Of a stretch of DNA of 64,000 nucleotides, positions 1-9,344 are shown piece by piece. The notes beneath the pieces are model-generated. The model was not told the origin of the DNA. It ran no database searches and saw nothing but the letters and a program-made list of their open reading frames with translations. Position 1 is the first letter of the stretch. The number at the start of each line of letters is the position of its first letter. This stretch comes from Embleya scabrispora (lineage in GTDB: Bacteria; Actinomycetota; Actinomycetes; Streptomycetales; Streptomycetaceae): positions 682,001 through 746,000 of the forward strand of contig NZ_MWQN01000002.1 of NCBI RefSeq assembly GCF_002024165.1, read 5' to 3'. The translations under genes and the position numbers were made by a program.

Positions 1-210
1 CGGTCCGCGGGCCACCTCGACGCCGTTGACGGCCAGCGCGTAGCCGGAAAGGGCGACCAGGCGCGTGGGCACCCGCTCGGGGACCCGGTCCAACTCCAGG
101 ACGGCCCGCAGCGCGACGGTGTGCCGCCCGGAGGGCGGGCCGTCCGGCGACGCGGCCCAGATCCATCGGGCCCGCCAGCGTCCGGGCGGAAAGTCGTTGT
201 CGGCGATCAC
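1..210 (-). CDS. Probable alpha-L-rhamnosidase (GH78), N-terminal fragment
   Basis: The gene runs off the left edge, so only the first 70 residues are seen. The GTG start at 210 follows a GAAGGAA-type ribosome binding site. The fragment has a Trp-rich RARWIWA segment, then a beta-sandwich-like stretch ending in LAVNGVEVARGP. This resembles the N-terminal substrate-binding domain of bacterial GH78 rhamnosidases, where a WIW motif is followed by a VNG.x.GRGP turn. The catalytic domain is outside the window. Other sugar-binding beta-sandwich proteins share the VNG turn, so the family call is moderate. Confidence 0.55.
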   Translation of the reverse strand, partial: MIADNDFPPGRWRARWIWAASPDGPPSGRHTVALRAVLELDRVPERVPTRLVALSGYALAVNGVEVARGP

Positions 211-334
211 GCGATCGTTCCTTCGTGTCGGGGAAGTGGGTGCGGCCGGGTCGGGGAGGCGAGCGGCGCACCCGTACGCCCTGGGCCCTCGTACGCCCGG
301 GGCGGGTACCTGGGGCCGGTCCGGCGGCGCGGAG

Positions 335-355
335 CCCTCCGGGGCCGCCGGAGGG
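335..355. terminator. Hairpin terminator after the alpha/beta hydrolase
   Basis: CCCTCCGG and CCGGAGGG form an 8-bp perfect stem around a 5-nt loop, just past the stop of the minus-strand hydrolase at 359. There is no T-tract, as is usual for actinomycete terminators. Confidence 0.5.
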
Positions 356-358
356 GCC

Positions 359-1261
359 CTAACGGGCCAGATGCTCGCGCACCGCCGCCAGCCAGCGCTC
401 CGGCTGCTCGGTCTGCGGGCTGTGTTTGGCGCCGGCGATCACTCGCAGGCGCGCGCCGGGGATGCCCGCCGCGAACTGCTCCGCCGCGCCGCGCAGTCGC
501 CGGTCGTGTTCGCCGACCACGACGGTGACCGGGCAGGAGACCTCGGCCAGCCGGCCGACCAGCGACGGGTACGCGCCGAGCGCCCGCGCGCAGCCGACGA
601 ACGCGGCGCGGTCCATCCCGGCCAGCGCTCGCGACTGCCGCTCGCGGCGGGCCAGGTCCTCGGGCGAGGCGTCGGCGGGCGCGCGGGTGAACGGTTTGAG
701 CAGGGTGAGCAGCGGTCCGAGGCCCCATCGGCCGACCACGGCGTTCAGACCCCGGCTCAGCACCCGCTGGACCGCGGACGAGGTGGGTTCGGCGGCGGTG
801 TCCATCAGCACCAGGGAGCGCACCCGATCCGGGTGGGCCAGCGTGTACCGCAGCGCGAGCACACCGCCCATCGAGTGGCCGAGCAGGTCGAACGGCTCGG
901 GCAGCATGCGCTCGGTGAAGGACTCCAGGTCGGCCGAGAGGTGGTCGAAGGTGTAGGCCGACCGCTCGCCGAATTTGGCGCTGTCGCCGTGCCCGCGGTG
1001 GTCGTACGCGAGCACCCGGCGATCATGGGCGAGCAGCGGCGCCACGCCGTCCCAGTCGGCCGCGCTGCCCGCGAATCCGTGCAGCAACAGCAGCGGTGCC
1101 GCACCCGATCCGGGGTCGGCCGAGGGCAGGTCGCGGTATCGCAAATCCGCCGCCGACCAGGGCGAACGGGGTGGGTCGAGGTGATGCGCTCGGGCCTCGC
1201 CGCGGGTACCGCCGGCGAGGAGTCGGGATGATGCCGTCCACGAAAGCCTTCCATCTGGCAT
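359..1261 (-). CDS. Alpha/beta-fold hydrolase
   Basis: A 300-residue protein of the single-domain alpha/beta hydrolase family. The oxyanion HG dipeptide is in LLLLHGFAG (about residues 57-65). The nucleophile elbow GHSMGG puts the serine at 130. Asp253 (GEHD) and His280 (AKHS) complete the triad. There is no signal peptide, so it should be cytoplasmic; its substrate cannot be read from the sequence. I chose the ATG at 1261; the frame stays open further upstream, but that extension is low-complexity Gly/Arg and runs through intergenic repeats. It lies head to head with the transporter operon beginning at 1522, which also includes an esterase, so a functional link is possible but unproven. Confidence 0.85.
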   Translation of the reverse strand: MPDGRLSWTASSRLLAGGTRGEARAHHLDPPRSPWSAADLRYRDLPSADPGSGAAPLLLLHGFAGSAADWDGVAPLLAHDRRVLAYDHRGHGDSAKFGERSAYTFDHLSADLESFTERMLPEPFDLLGHSMGGVLALRYTLAHPDRVRSLVLMDTAAEPTSSAVQRVLSRGLNAVVGRWGLGPLLTLLKPFTRAPADASPEDLARRERQSRALAGMDRAAFVGCARALGAYPSLVGRLAEVSCPVTVVVGEHDRRLRGAAEQFAAGIPGARLRVIAGAKHSPQTEQPERWLAAVREHLAR

Positions 1262-1410
1262 GTATTCGATGTTAGCGTCCCGCCGTCGTGATGTGACACA
1301 CAAATCCCCCGGATTCCCGACGGCCCGGACCCCGCGCCCACCGTCTCGACTCCCGATCCGCCGTCGGACGTCGGTGCTCCCCGGCATCGCCCCACCTCCG
1401 CCCCCACCCG

Positions 1411-1474
1411 CGAACCCGCGATCCGAACCCGGGATCCGAACCCCGGCCCGAACCCGCGATCCGAACCCGGGATC
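1411..1474. repeat. 26-bp exact direct repeat in a divergent promoter region
   Basis: Two identical 26-bp copies lie at 1411-1436 and 1449-1474, each holding CGATCC and a CCCGGG-centred palindrome. They sit between the divergent hydrolase (start 1261) and the substrate-binding protein (start 1522). The sequence shows only the repetition; a role as operator is an inference from its position. Confidence 0.7.
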
Positions 1475-1521
1475 GAACCACCACTGATCCATTGCTTCCT
1501 TTGAAGGACAGGTGAGCCGTT

Positions 1522-2856
1522 GTGTTGCTCCGAGGAGACGGACCCGCTCCCGCGCGACGTATCGCTGTAGGCGTGCTGCTCGCCGCCTTCGGCCTGACCG
1601 CCGCGGCCGGCTGCTCGGTCGAGAAGAAGTCGGACGCCGAGAAGCCCTCGGGCCCGGCCGCCGCCCCGAGCGGCCCGGCCCGAGGCGTCACCGACACCAC
1701 CGTCAAGCTCGGCGTCGCCGCCACCGACCCCGCCCAGCTCAAGGCCTTCGGCGTGCCCACCGAGGGCCCGGCGAGCAAGGACCTGTACACCGCCTGGGTC
1801 GCCGCGCAGAACAAGCGCGGCGGCGTCCAGGGCCGCACGATCGAACTCGCCTTCCGCCCGTTCCTGCCCACCGGCCCGGCCGAGGCGCAGGCCGCGTGCG
1901 TGGAACTGAGCGAGGACAAGAAGGTGTTCCTGGCCATCGGCATCCTCACCGGGGACACCCCGCTGTGCTTCACCGAGACACACGGCACCCCCTACCTGGG
2001 CCAATGGGGCCAGTCCGCCGAGCGCGACCGCCGCTCGAAGGCCCCGTTCGTCGCCCTGGAGATGGCCGACGACCGGCAACGCGCCGCCGCCGTCAAGGCG
2101 TTGCTCGACCAGAAGTCGTTGCAGGGCAAGAAGGTCGCGCTCTACTGGGAGGCCCAGGACGCGGCCGTCACCAAGAACACCGTGAAGCCTTTGCTCGACG
2201 CGGCCGGCGTCGACGTGGTCGTGCAGACCCCGCTCGACGACTACGGCAAGGACCAGGCCGCCGGCGACCAGGCGTTGGACACGCTGGTGCAGAAGATGCG
2301 CTCGGCGGGCGCCGACACCATCCTCAACACGTCCAACTTCTCCAACCTGATGATCGCGCTGCAACGCGCGAACTGGCTGCCCGAGCAGGTGTACGCCACC
2401 TCGGCCCAGGCGTTGAGCCCGGCCGTGGTCAAGACCACCGGGATCAAGCCCGCCACCATGGAGCGGGTGACGGTGGCCGCGCCGTACATCCCGACCAAGG
2501 CCGAACTGCTGGCCGATCCCGGACTGACCGCGTGTGTCGAGGAGTACAACGCGGGCGGCAGCGGCGAGAAGTTCGACGCGGGCGCGGCGAGCCGCGAGGC
2601 GCTGAGCGCGGTGGCCAACTCGTGTGCCGCGTTCCGGCTGTTCGTCCAGGCGTCCGACGCCGCCGGCCGCGACCTGAACGCCGCGTCCTGGCAGCGCGGC
2701 GCCGAATCGTTGACCAAGCTCACCCTGCCGGGCATGCCGCTCGCCTCGCTCGGTGCCGGCAAGCACAGCGCGGGCGACGCGGTCGGCGTGTTCCGCTGGG
2801 ACGCGGCGCAGAGCCAGATGCTCCCGGCCGGACCGCCGATCTCCGCCGTCAAGTGA
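1522..2856 (+). CDS. ABC transporter substrate-binding lipoprotein (branched-chain amino acid type)
   Basis: A 444-residue type I periplasmic-binding protein of the Leu/Ile/Val-binding (Peripla_BP_6) family. A hydrophobic leader ends in the lipobox LTAAAGC, with Cys31 as the lipidation site, so it should be anchored outside the membrane. The mature domain shows the usual LGVAATDP and ILTGDTPLCFTE segments. The GTG start at 1522 is weakly supported: the GAAGGA box is about 14 nt upstream. It is the first gene of the 1.5-9.1 kb operon, 40 bp ahead of the MFS-LivF fusion, and presumably feeds the LivHMG fusion. The ligand is unknown; the family binds amino acids, amides, urea and aromatic acids. 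Confidence 0.85.
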   Translation: MLLRGDGPAPARRIAVGVLLAAFGLTAAAGCSVEKKSDAEKPSGPAAAPSGPARGVTDTTVKLGVAATDPAQLKAFGVPTEGPASKDLYTAWVAAQNKRGGVQGRTIELAFRPFLPTGPAEAQAACVELSEDKKVFLAIGILTGDTPLCFTETHGTPYLGQWGQSAERDRRSKAPFVALEMADDRQRAAAVKALLDQKSLQGKKVALYWEAQDAAVTKNTVKPLLDAAGVDVVVQTPLDDYGKDQAAGDQALDTLVQKMRSAGADTILNTSNFSNLMIALQRANWLPEQVYATSAQALSPAVVKTTGIKPATMERVTVAAPYIPTKAELLADPGLTACVEEYNAGGSGEKFDAGAASREALSAVANSCAAFRLFVQASDAAGRDLNAASWQRGAESLTKLTLPGMPLASLGAGKHSAGDAVGVFRWDAAQSQMLPAGPPISAVK

Positions 2857-2896
2857 GCCCGTGACGGCGCGCGAAATCCCCAGAAAGGCCGAGCAC

Positions 2897-5218
2897 ATGG
2901 ACGGCGGCACCGCCGCACCCCAGCGGGACGGCACCGGAGGCGAGCACGGCGATCTGGCCGACCTCGCCGGTGCGGTCCTGGACGAATCCCCTCCGACGGC
3001 CGCGCGACGGGCGTCGGGCCGGTCCCGGCGGTCCGCCGGCGGCGCCGACACCGCCCTCCCCGGTGTCGGCGCCGCCGGTGCCGACCCGGCCGGCAAACCC
3101 CCCGCCGAGGGCCCGACCCTGCGGCAGGGGCTGCGGCGCGGCGGCACCTCGGTGTTCACCGTGCTGCTGATCCTGACCGCGCTCGACGAACTCGAAGGCG
3201 CCGCGCTGGCGGTGCTCGCCCCCGACATCCGGGACAGCCTGGGCGTCGGCAACGGCACGATCGTCTTCCTCGGCGTCGCGGCGGGGGCGTTCACCGTGCT
3301 CGGCGCGGTGCCGATGGGCTGGATCGCGGACCGCTTCCGGCGCGGCCCGGTGATCGGCGCGTCGACGGCGTTCTTCGCGATGATGGTGTTCCTGTCGGGC
3401 TTCGCGATGAACGCGTTCATGTTCTTCTGGACCCGCTTCGGCGCGGGGGTGGCCAAGTCCAACAGCGGTCCCGTGCAGGGGTCGTTGCTCGCGGACACCT
3501 ACCCGATCGGGATCCGCGGCCGGCTCGGCGCCTCGATCGGGGTGAGCGGCCGGCTCTGCGCGGTGCTCAGCCCCCTGGTGGTCGGCGGGATCGCGGCGGC
3601 CGTCGGCGGGCCCGACGGCTGGCGGTGGGCCTACTACCTGCTCGGCCTGCCGGTGGTGGTCTTCGCCGCGTTCGCCTTCTTCCTGCCCGAACCCCCTCGC
3701 GGGCAGTGGGAGAAGACCGAGGTGCTCGGCGAGGTGATCGAGGACGAGAACCCGCCGCCGATCTCGATCGAGGCGGCGTTCGCTCGACTCGGCCGGATCC
3801 GCACCCTCAAGACGGTCATCCTCGCCTTCGCCGCCATGGGCTTCGGCCTGTTCACCACGCCCGTGCTCGGCAATCTGTTCCTGGAACAGGAGTACGGCCT
3901 GGACGCGTTCGAGCGCGGCATGGTCGGCACCGCGGGCGGCGTCGCCGGGTTGCTCGTGCTGCCGTTCGTCGGCCGCTACTACGACCGGCGGTTCCAGGAG
4001 GACCCGGCCCGCGCGCTGCGGTTGATCGGGCTGTTGATCGTGCCCTCGGCGCTGTTCGCGCCGCTCCAGTTCTTCGCTCCGAACCCGGTGCTGTTCGCCG
4101 TCTTCGGGGTGCCGCAAGTGGTGCTGCTGTCCTGCGCGTTCGCGCTGATGGGCCCGCTGATGCAGACGATCGTGCCGTATCGGCTGCGCGGTCTGGGCAC
4201 CGCGATGGCGTCGATCTACGTGTTCTTCATCGGCGCCACCGGCGGCGGTCTGGTCTCCGCGCCGCTGATCGACGGCTTCGGACCGCGCACCGCGGTGCTG
4301 ATCACCCTGGTCCCGGCCACCATCATCGGCGGCCTGCTGATCATGCGCGGCGCCGAGCACGTGCACGGCGACCTCGCGCTGATCGTCGCCGAACTGCACG
4401 AGGAACAGGCCGAACACGCGCGCCGACAGGCCGAGCCGGACCGGCTGCCGGTGCTCCAGGTCAACCACGTGGACTTCTCCTACGGCCAGGTGCAGGTCCT
4501 GTACGACGTCGGCTTCGAGGTGCGTCGCGGCGAGGTGCTGGCGCTGCTGGGCACCAACGGCGCGGGCAAGTCGACCATCCTGCGGCTGATCGCGGGCCTG
4601 GCCACCCCCGAACGCGGGGTGATCCGGCTGAACGGACGCACCGTCACCTTCGTCGCCCCCGAACAGCGGGTGCGGATGGGCATCGTGTCGCTGGCGGGCG
4701 GCGCGGGGGTGTTCCCGGGGATGAGCGTGCGGGAGAACCTGGAGATGGGCGCGTACATCCACCGCGCCGACCCCGACCTGGTGCGCGAGCGCATCGAGCG
4801 CTCGCTCGCGCTGTTCCCGCGGCTGGTCGAGCGGGCCGACGAGCCCGCCTCGGCACTGTCGGGCGGCCAGCAGCAGATGCTCGCGTTGGCGATGGCGCTG
4901 CTGCACGACCCCGAGGTGTTGCTGATCGACGAACTCTCGCTCGGGCTCGCCCCGGCGATGGTGGGCGAACTCCTCGAGGTGATCGAACGGCTCCGGGCCG
5001 AGGGACTGGCGATGATCGTGGTCGAGCAGTCCCTGAACGTGGCGATGTCGATCGCCGACCGGGCGCTGTTCCTGGAGAAGGGCCGCATCCGGTTCGAGGG
5101 CGCGGCGGCCGACCTGGCCGAACGCGACTTCGTCCGGGCGGTGTTCCTGGGCGGCGACGCGGGAGCGGACACCTCGGACGAGCGCAGCGCACCCGGAGAG
5201 AGCGTCGACCATGGCTGA
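2897..5218 (+). CDS. MFS permease fused to a LivF-type ABC ATPase
   Basis: A 773-residue chimera. Residues 1-80 are a Gly/Ala-rich cytoplasmic leader. Residues about 82-495 form a 12-helix major facilitator domain with an MFS loop (GWIADRFRRGPV). Residues about 517-760 are a LivF-like ATPase with Walker [10 protein letters not shown], signature LSGGQQQ, Walker B VLLIDE and the VEQ switch typical of LivF. The ATG at 2897 follows AGAAAGG at good distance. It overlaps the next gene by 8 bp, so the two are translationally coupled. LivF is normally a free subunit pairing with LivG; here it carries its own secondary transporter. Whether the MFS part transports, senses or anchors cannot be told. Confidence 0.85.
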   Translation: MDGGTAAPQRDGTGGEHGDLADLAGAVLDESPPTAARRASGRSRRSAGGADTALPGVGAAGADPAGKPPAEGPTLRQGLRRGGTSVFTVLLILTALDELEGAALAVLAPDIRDSLGVGNGTIVFLGVAAGAFTVLGAVPMGWIADRFRRGPVIGASTAFFAMMVFLSGFAMNAFMFFWTRFGAGVAKSNSGPVQGSLLADTYPIGIRGRLGASIGVSGRLCAVLSPLVVGGIAAAVGGPDGWRWAYYLLGLPVVVFAAFAFFLPEPPRGQWEKTEVLGEVIEDENPPPISIEAAFARLGRIRTLKTVILAFAAMGFGLFTTPVLGNLFLEQEYGLDAFERGMVGTAGGVAGLLVLPFVGRYYDRRFQEDPARALRLIGLLIVPSALFAPLQFFAPNPVLFAVFGVPQVVLLSCAFALMGPLMQTIVPYRLRGLGTAMASIYVFFIGATGGGLVSAPLIDGFGPRTAVLITLVPATIIGGLLIMRGAEHVHGDLALIVAELHEEQAEHARRQAEPDRLPVLQVNHVDFSYGQVQVLYDVGFEVRRGEVLALLGTNGAGKSTILRLIAGLATPERGVIRLNGRTVTFVAPEQRVRMGIVSLAGGAGVFPGMSVRENLEMGAYIHRADPDLVRERIERSLALFPRLVERADEPASALSGGQQQMLALAMALLHDPEVLLIDELSLGLAPAMVGELLEVIERLRAEGLAMIVVEQSLNVAMSIADRALFLEKGRIRFEGAAADLAERDFVRAVFLGGDAGADTSDERSAPGESVDHG

Positions 5219-8177
5219 CCTGATGACCCGCCAGATCGCCTTCGACGGTCTGGTCAACGGCCTGGCGATCGGCCTGATCGCGCTCGGCGTGGTACTCGTG
5301 TACCGGTCCAGCCGGGTGATCAACTTCGCGGTCGGCAACCTCGGCGTGATCGGCGCCGCGCTGCTGCCGCTGGCCGTGATCAACTACGGCGTGCCGTTGT
5401 GGGCCGCGCTGCTCGGCGCGCTCCTGGTCGGCACGCTCGCCGGCACCGTCGTCGAACTCGCGGTGATCCGACGCCTGTTCCACTCCGCCCGGGTCACCGT
5501 GCTGATCGCCACCATCGGCGTGGCCCAGGCGTGCGTGGCCGCGGTGCGCTCGCTGCCCGATGTGGACGGCGCGGTCCGGGCAAGCTACCCGGTGGCCATC
5601 GACGCCCAGTGGCAGATCGCCGGCGTGCGGGTCACCGGCGCCCAGGTGTGCGTCCTGGTCGTGGTGCCCGTCGTGGCCGGCGCGCTGACCTGGTTCCTCG
5701 GCCGCACCACCCGGGGCCGGGCGGTCACCGCCTGCGCGGAGAACCCCGACCTGGCCCGCACCGTCGGGATCAGCCCCAAGATCGTGTCCACCGTGGTGTG
5801 GACCATCGCCGGCCTGCTGTCCACGCTCGCGATGATCCTGATCGCCGGCCAGTCGGGCCGGGTCTCGGCCACCGCCGACCTGGGTCCCAACACCATGGTG
5901 CGGGCGATGGCCGCCGCGGTGATCGCCGGACTCACCTCGTTCCGCTGGTCGATGCTCGCGGGCGTGCTGATCGGCGTGCTCCAGGCGGCCGTTCGGTTCA
6001 ACTTCGTCGAACAGACCGGCCTGGTCGACTTCCTGCTGCTGTGCGCCGTGGTCACCGCGGTGTGGGTGCGCGCTCGGCGCGACGCGCGCACCGACCAGCG
6101 AGCCGGAAGCCGGGCATTCGCCACCGGACCGCGACCGGCCCCGATCCCCGAGCGACTGCGCGGGGTGTGGTGGATCCGGCACATGAGCAAGCTCGCGCTG
6201 ATCGTGCCGCTGCTGATCGCCGTACTGCTGCCGCTGGTGGTCACCCAGGCCTCCCGGCACCTGCTCTACGGCACGATCCTCGCGTTCGCGATCTGCGCCT
6301 GCTCGCTCACCGTGCTCACCGGCTGGGCCGGGCAACTCTCGCTCGGCCAGATGGCGTTCGCCGGACTGGGCGCGCTCACCGCCGCCGCGCTGACGCGTGG
6401 TTTGTCGATCGACATCGGCGGCGACCGCACCATCGCCTTCCAGGCCCTGCCGTTCGCGCCCTCCGTGCTGCTGGCCGCGCTGGTCACCGCCGCGCTGGCC
6501 GCGATCGTCGGCGCCGGGGCGCTGCGGGTGGACGGCATGCTGCTCGCGGTCAGCACCTTCGCGCTCGGCGTCGCCGCCGCGGCCTACCTGTACCGGCGGC
6601 CGTTCCTCACCGACGGCAACGCCTCCTCCGTGCCGATGCCCAGGGGCGACCTGTTCGGTCTGGACCTGGCCGACGAACGCACCTACTACTACGTGCTGTT
6701 GGTCGTACTGATCGTGGTCCTGGCACTGCTGGCCCGACTGCGCGCACACGGCATCGGGCGGCGCACCATCGCGGTCCGGGACAACCCGGAAGCCGCCGCG
6801 GCCTGCACCGTGCCCCCACTGCGCACCAAGGTCACCGCATTCGCCCTGTCCGGCGCGATCGCCGGCCTCGGCGGGGCGCTGCTCGCGGGCAGCGTGCAGA
6901 GTGTGCCGCTGACCGAACGGTTCTTCCAGGTATCGGACTCGTTGACCCTGGTGGCGATCGTGGTGATCGGCGGACTCGGCTCCACGATCGGTCCGGTGAT
7001 CGGCTCGGTGTGGGTGGTCGGCTTGCCGGCCTTCTTCCCCGGCAATGCGCTGGTGCCGCTGTTCGCCTCCAGCATCGGGCTGCTCGTCCTGCTCCTGTAC
7101 TTCCCCGGCGGTCTCGCCCAGATCGCCAACGCGGCCCGCGCCGCGCTGCTCGACTGGGCGGAGCGGCGGCTGCCCGAGCCGAGCGCGGCGTCGGCGCCGG
7201 CGTCGACGCGTGCGCCGAAACCGGAACGCCCCATGCGTGTTCGGGAGCGGGCCGCCGCCGAGGCCTCCGCCGCGGTCGACGGAACCGACGCGCCCGTGCT
7301 GGTCACCCGCGAGGTGTCCGTGCGCTACGGCGGCAACACCGCCGTCGACAAGGTCTCCATCGAGCTGCGCCCCGGCGAGATCCTGGGCCTGATCGGGACC
7401 AACGGCGCGGGCAAGTCCACCCTGCTCAACGCGATCGGCGGCTTCGCGCCGGCCACCGGCTCGGTCGAACTGCTCGGCCGCGACGTCTCGCGCCTGGCTC
7501 CGGCCCGGCGGGCCGCGCTCGGCCTGGGCCGCACCTTCCAGGCGGCCCGGCTGTTCCCCGAACTCACGGTGCGCGAAACGGTGTTGGTCGCGCTGGAGGC
7601 GCGCGGTCGATCCGGGCTCGCGGGTACCGCGCTGTTCCTGCCCGCCGCCACGCGCGCCGAACGCCGGCGGCGGGCCGAGGCCGCCGACCTGATCGACCTG
7701 GTCGGTCTGGGCCGCTACGCCGACACCCCGGTGGCCCGACTGTCCACCGGAACCCGGCGCATCGTCGAGTTGGCCAACCTGATCGCGCTCGACGCGCGGG
7801 TGTTGTGCCTGGACGAGCCGACCGCCGGCGTCGCCCAGCGCGAGACCGAGGCGCTGGGTCCCCTGCTGCTGCGGCTGCGCCGGGAACTGGACGCCGCGAT
7901 GATCGTGATCGAGCACGACATGCCGTTCATGATGTCGATCAGCGACCGGCTGTACTGCCTGGGCGCGGGCCGGGTGATCAGCGAGGGCACGCCGGAGGAG
8001 GTGCGCTCCGACCCGGCGGTGATCGCCGGCTACCTGGGCACCGACACCCGCGCAATCGACCGCTCCGGCGCCCTCGGAGCCGGCGCCCCCGGCGCGCCGC
8101 AGCCCGCCCCCGTTTCCGTTTCCGCCCCCGTTTCCGTCTCGCCGCACCTCGCGGCCGATCCCGCGCCGGAGAACTGA
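5211..8177 (+). CDS. LivH-LivM-LivG fusion: two permeases and an ATPase in one chain
   Basis: A 988-residue protein joining three subunits that are usually separate. Residues 1-295 are LivH-like ([16 protein letters not shown]). Residues about 320-640 are LivM-like, with the conserved [15 protein letters not shown] and a GGLGS loop. A linker leads to a LivG-like ATPase at about 697-945, with Walker [10 protein letters not shown], a departing signature LSTGTRR in place of LSGGQ, Walker [11 protein letters not shown] and the IEHD histidine switch. The tail is low-complexity Pro/Ser/Val. With the SBP and the fused LivF it completes a two-ATPase importer. It overlaps the upstream gene by 8 bp and is 3 bp from the esterase. 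Confidence 0.9.
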   Translation: MADLMTRQIAFDGLVNGLAIGLIALGVVLVYRSSRVINFAVGNLGVIGAALLPLAVINYGVPLWAALLGALLVGTLAGTVVELAVIRRLFHSARVTVLIATIGVAQACVAAVRSLPDVDGAVRASYPVAIDAQWQIAGVRVTGAQVCVLVVVPVVAGALTWFLGRTTRGRAVTACAENPDLARTVGISPKIVSTVVWTIAGLLSTLAMILIAGQSGRVSATADLGPNTMVRAMAAAVIAGLTSFRWSMLAGVLIGVLQAAVRFNFVEQTGLVDFLLLCAVVTAVWVRARRDARTDQRAGSRAFATGPRPAPIPERLRGVWWIRHMSKLALIVPLLIAVLLPLVVTQASRHLLYGTILAFAICACSLTVLTGWAGQLSLGQMAFAGLGALTAAALTRGLSIDIGGDRTIAFQALPFAPSVLLAALVTAALAAIVGAGALRVDGMLLAVSTFALGVAAAAYLYRRPFLTDGNASSVPMPRGDLFGLDLADERTYYYVLLVVLIVVLALLARLRAHGIGRRTIAVRDNPEAAAACTVPPLRTKVTAFALSGAIAGLGGALLAGSVQSVPLTERFFQVSDSLTLVAIVVIGGLGSTIGPVIGSVWVVGLPAFFPGNALVPLFASSIGLLVLLLYFPGGLAQIANAARAALLDWAERRLPEPSAASAPASTRAPKPERPMRVRERAAAEASAAVDGTDAPVLVTREVSVRYGGNTAVDKVSIELRPGEILGLIGTNGAGKSTLLNAIGGFAPATGSVELLGRDVSRLAPARRAALGLGRTFQAARLFPELTVRETVLVALEARGRSGLAGTALFLPAATRAERRRRAEAADLIDLVGLGRYADTPVARLSTGTRRIVELANLIALDARVLCLDEPTAGVAQRETEALGPLLLRLRRELDAAMIVIEHDMPFMMSISDRLYCLGAGRVISEGTPEEVRSDPAVIAGYLGTDTRAIDRSGALGAGAPGAPQPAPVSVSAPVSVSPHLAADPAPEN

Positions 8178-8180
8178 CCC

Positions 8181-9134
8181 ATGCCCCTGGACCCGCCGAT
8201 CCAACGCATCATCGACCTGCTCGCCGACCACCGTTCCGCCGACCCGCCGCCTGGCACGTTGGCCGAGCGGCGCCGACTCGCCAACGCCACGATGCGGCTC
8301 GCCTTCACCGGTCGCCCCGACGACGTCACCGCGACCGACCACCGGATACCGGTCGCGGGCGGCGAAATCACCGTGCGCATCCTGCGTCCGGCCGGACTGC
8401 CCGCCGCCGCACCGGCGTTCTACTTCATCCACGGCGGCGGCTGGTTCCAGGGCGACCTGGACACCGCCGAGGTGGAGTTGGGGCCGATCACCGCGCAGGT
8501 GGCCTGCGCGGTGGCGCTGGTGGACTACCGGCTCGCGCCCGAACACCCCTATCCGACACCGCTGGAGGACTGCGTCGCGGGCTATGCGTGGCTGCACGCC
8601 CACCACGCCGAGCTGGGCCTGGACCCGAGCCGGATCGCGGTCGGCGGGTGCAGCGCGGGCGGCAACCTCGCCGCGCTGCTGTGCCTGGTCGCCCGCGATC
8701 GGCAACTGCCGATGCCGGTCGCGCAGTTGCTGGACGTACCCGGCGTGGACCTGACCCGGATGGAACCCTCGGCCGGCCCCGAGGCGATCGCGGACCTCGG
8801 CGGCCTGACCCCCGAGGCCTGCAACGAGTTCTTCGACCTGTACCTGCCCGAGGGCGTCGACCCGCGCGACCCGCGCGTGTCCCCGCTGTTCGAGCCGGAC
8901 CTGAGCGGTCTGCCCCCCGCGGTGATCACCATCGCCGAGCACGACCCGCTGCGCGACCAGGGCGAGCGCTACCTGACCCGGCTGCACCAGGCGGGTGTGC
9001 CCGCCGCGGCCTTCCGCGTCCTGGCCCACCTGCACGGCGGCTGGGTCATCCCCGGCACCGTCACCCACGCCCTCGTGGGCGATCTGCGCGCGGCGTCGGT
9101 GCGCCGCGCCCTCGACGGCACGCTCGCCCCCTGA
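8181..9134 (+). CDS. HSL-type alpha/beta hydrolase (esterase/lipase)
   Basis: A 317-residue member of the hormone-sensitive-lipase family. HGGGW (84-88) supplies the oxyanion hole. GCSAGG carries Ser158; most members have Asp where this one has Cys before the serine. EHDPLRDQ and the late HLHGGW supply the acid and the histidine. There is no signal peptide. It begins 3 bp after the LivHMG fusion and is followed by a strong terminator, so it is the last gene of the transporter operon. A natural reading is that the imported compound, or its CoA-free ester, is hydrolysed by this enzyme; this is inference. Confidence 0.88.
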   Translation: MPLDPPIQRIIDLLADHRSADPPPGTLAERRRLANATMRLAFTGRPDDVTATDHRIPVAGGEITVRILRPAGLPAAAPAFYFIHGGGWFQGDLDTAEVELGPITAQVACAVALVDYRLAPEHPYPTPLEDCVAGYAWLHAHHAELGLDPSRIAVGGCSAGGNLAALLCLVARDRQLPMPVAQLLDVPGVDLTRMEPSAGPEAIADLGGLTPEACNEFFDLYLPEGVDPRDPRVSPLFEPDLSGLPPAVITIAEHDPLRDQGERYLTRLHQAGVPAAAFRVLAHLHGGWVIPGTVTHALVGDLRAASVRRALDGTLAP

Positions 9135-9136
9135 CC

Positions 9137-9185
9137 CCGGGGCGCGGCTTCGGTCATCCGCCGGACGACCGAAGCCGCGCCCCGG
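9137..9185. terminator. 19-bp perfect stem terminator
   Basis: Arms 9137-9155 and 9167-9185 are perfectly complementary around an 11-nt loop. It begins 3 bp after the esterase stop and closes the transporter operon. Confidence 0.85.
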
Positions 9186-9212
9186 TCGGATCCACCCCGT
9201 TTCACCCGCGTT

Positions 9213-9248
9213 CCATCCCCATCTCCATCCCCATCTCCATCCGCATCC
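9213..9248. repeat. 12-bp tandem repeat, three units
   Basis: The unit CCATCCCCATCT occurs twice exactly and once with two mismatches, in the spacer before the secreted hydrolase. No function is evident. Confidence 0.75.
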
Positions 9249-9344
9249 CCTCCGATCCACCGTCCCCGACGAAACACGCGCCATCGTCGTCCGATTCATC
9301 CGTTTTTGTTCTTTTTCACCCTCGCGTGACCTTTGGAGGTCAGG

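Noticed and set aside
1262-1492. Longer N-terminus for the alpha/beta hydrolase
   Set aside because: The extra 77 residues translate the 26-bp direct repeats and are not hydrolase-like.
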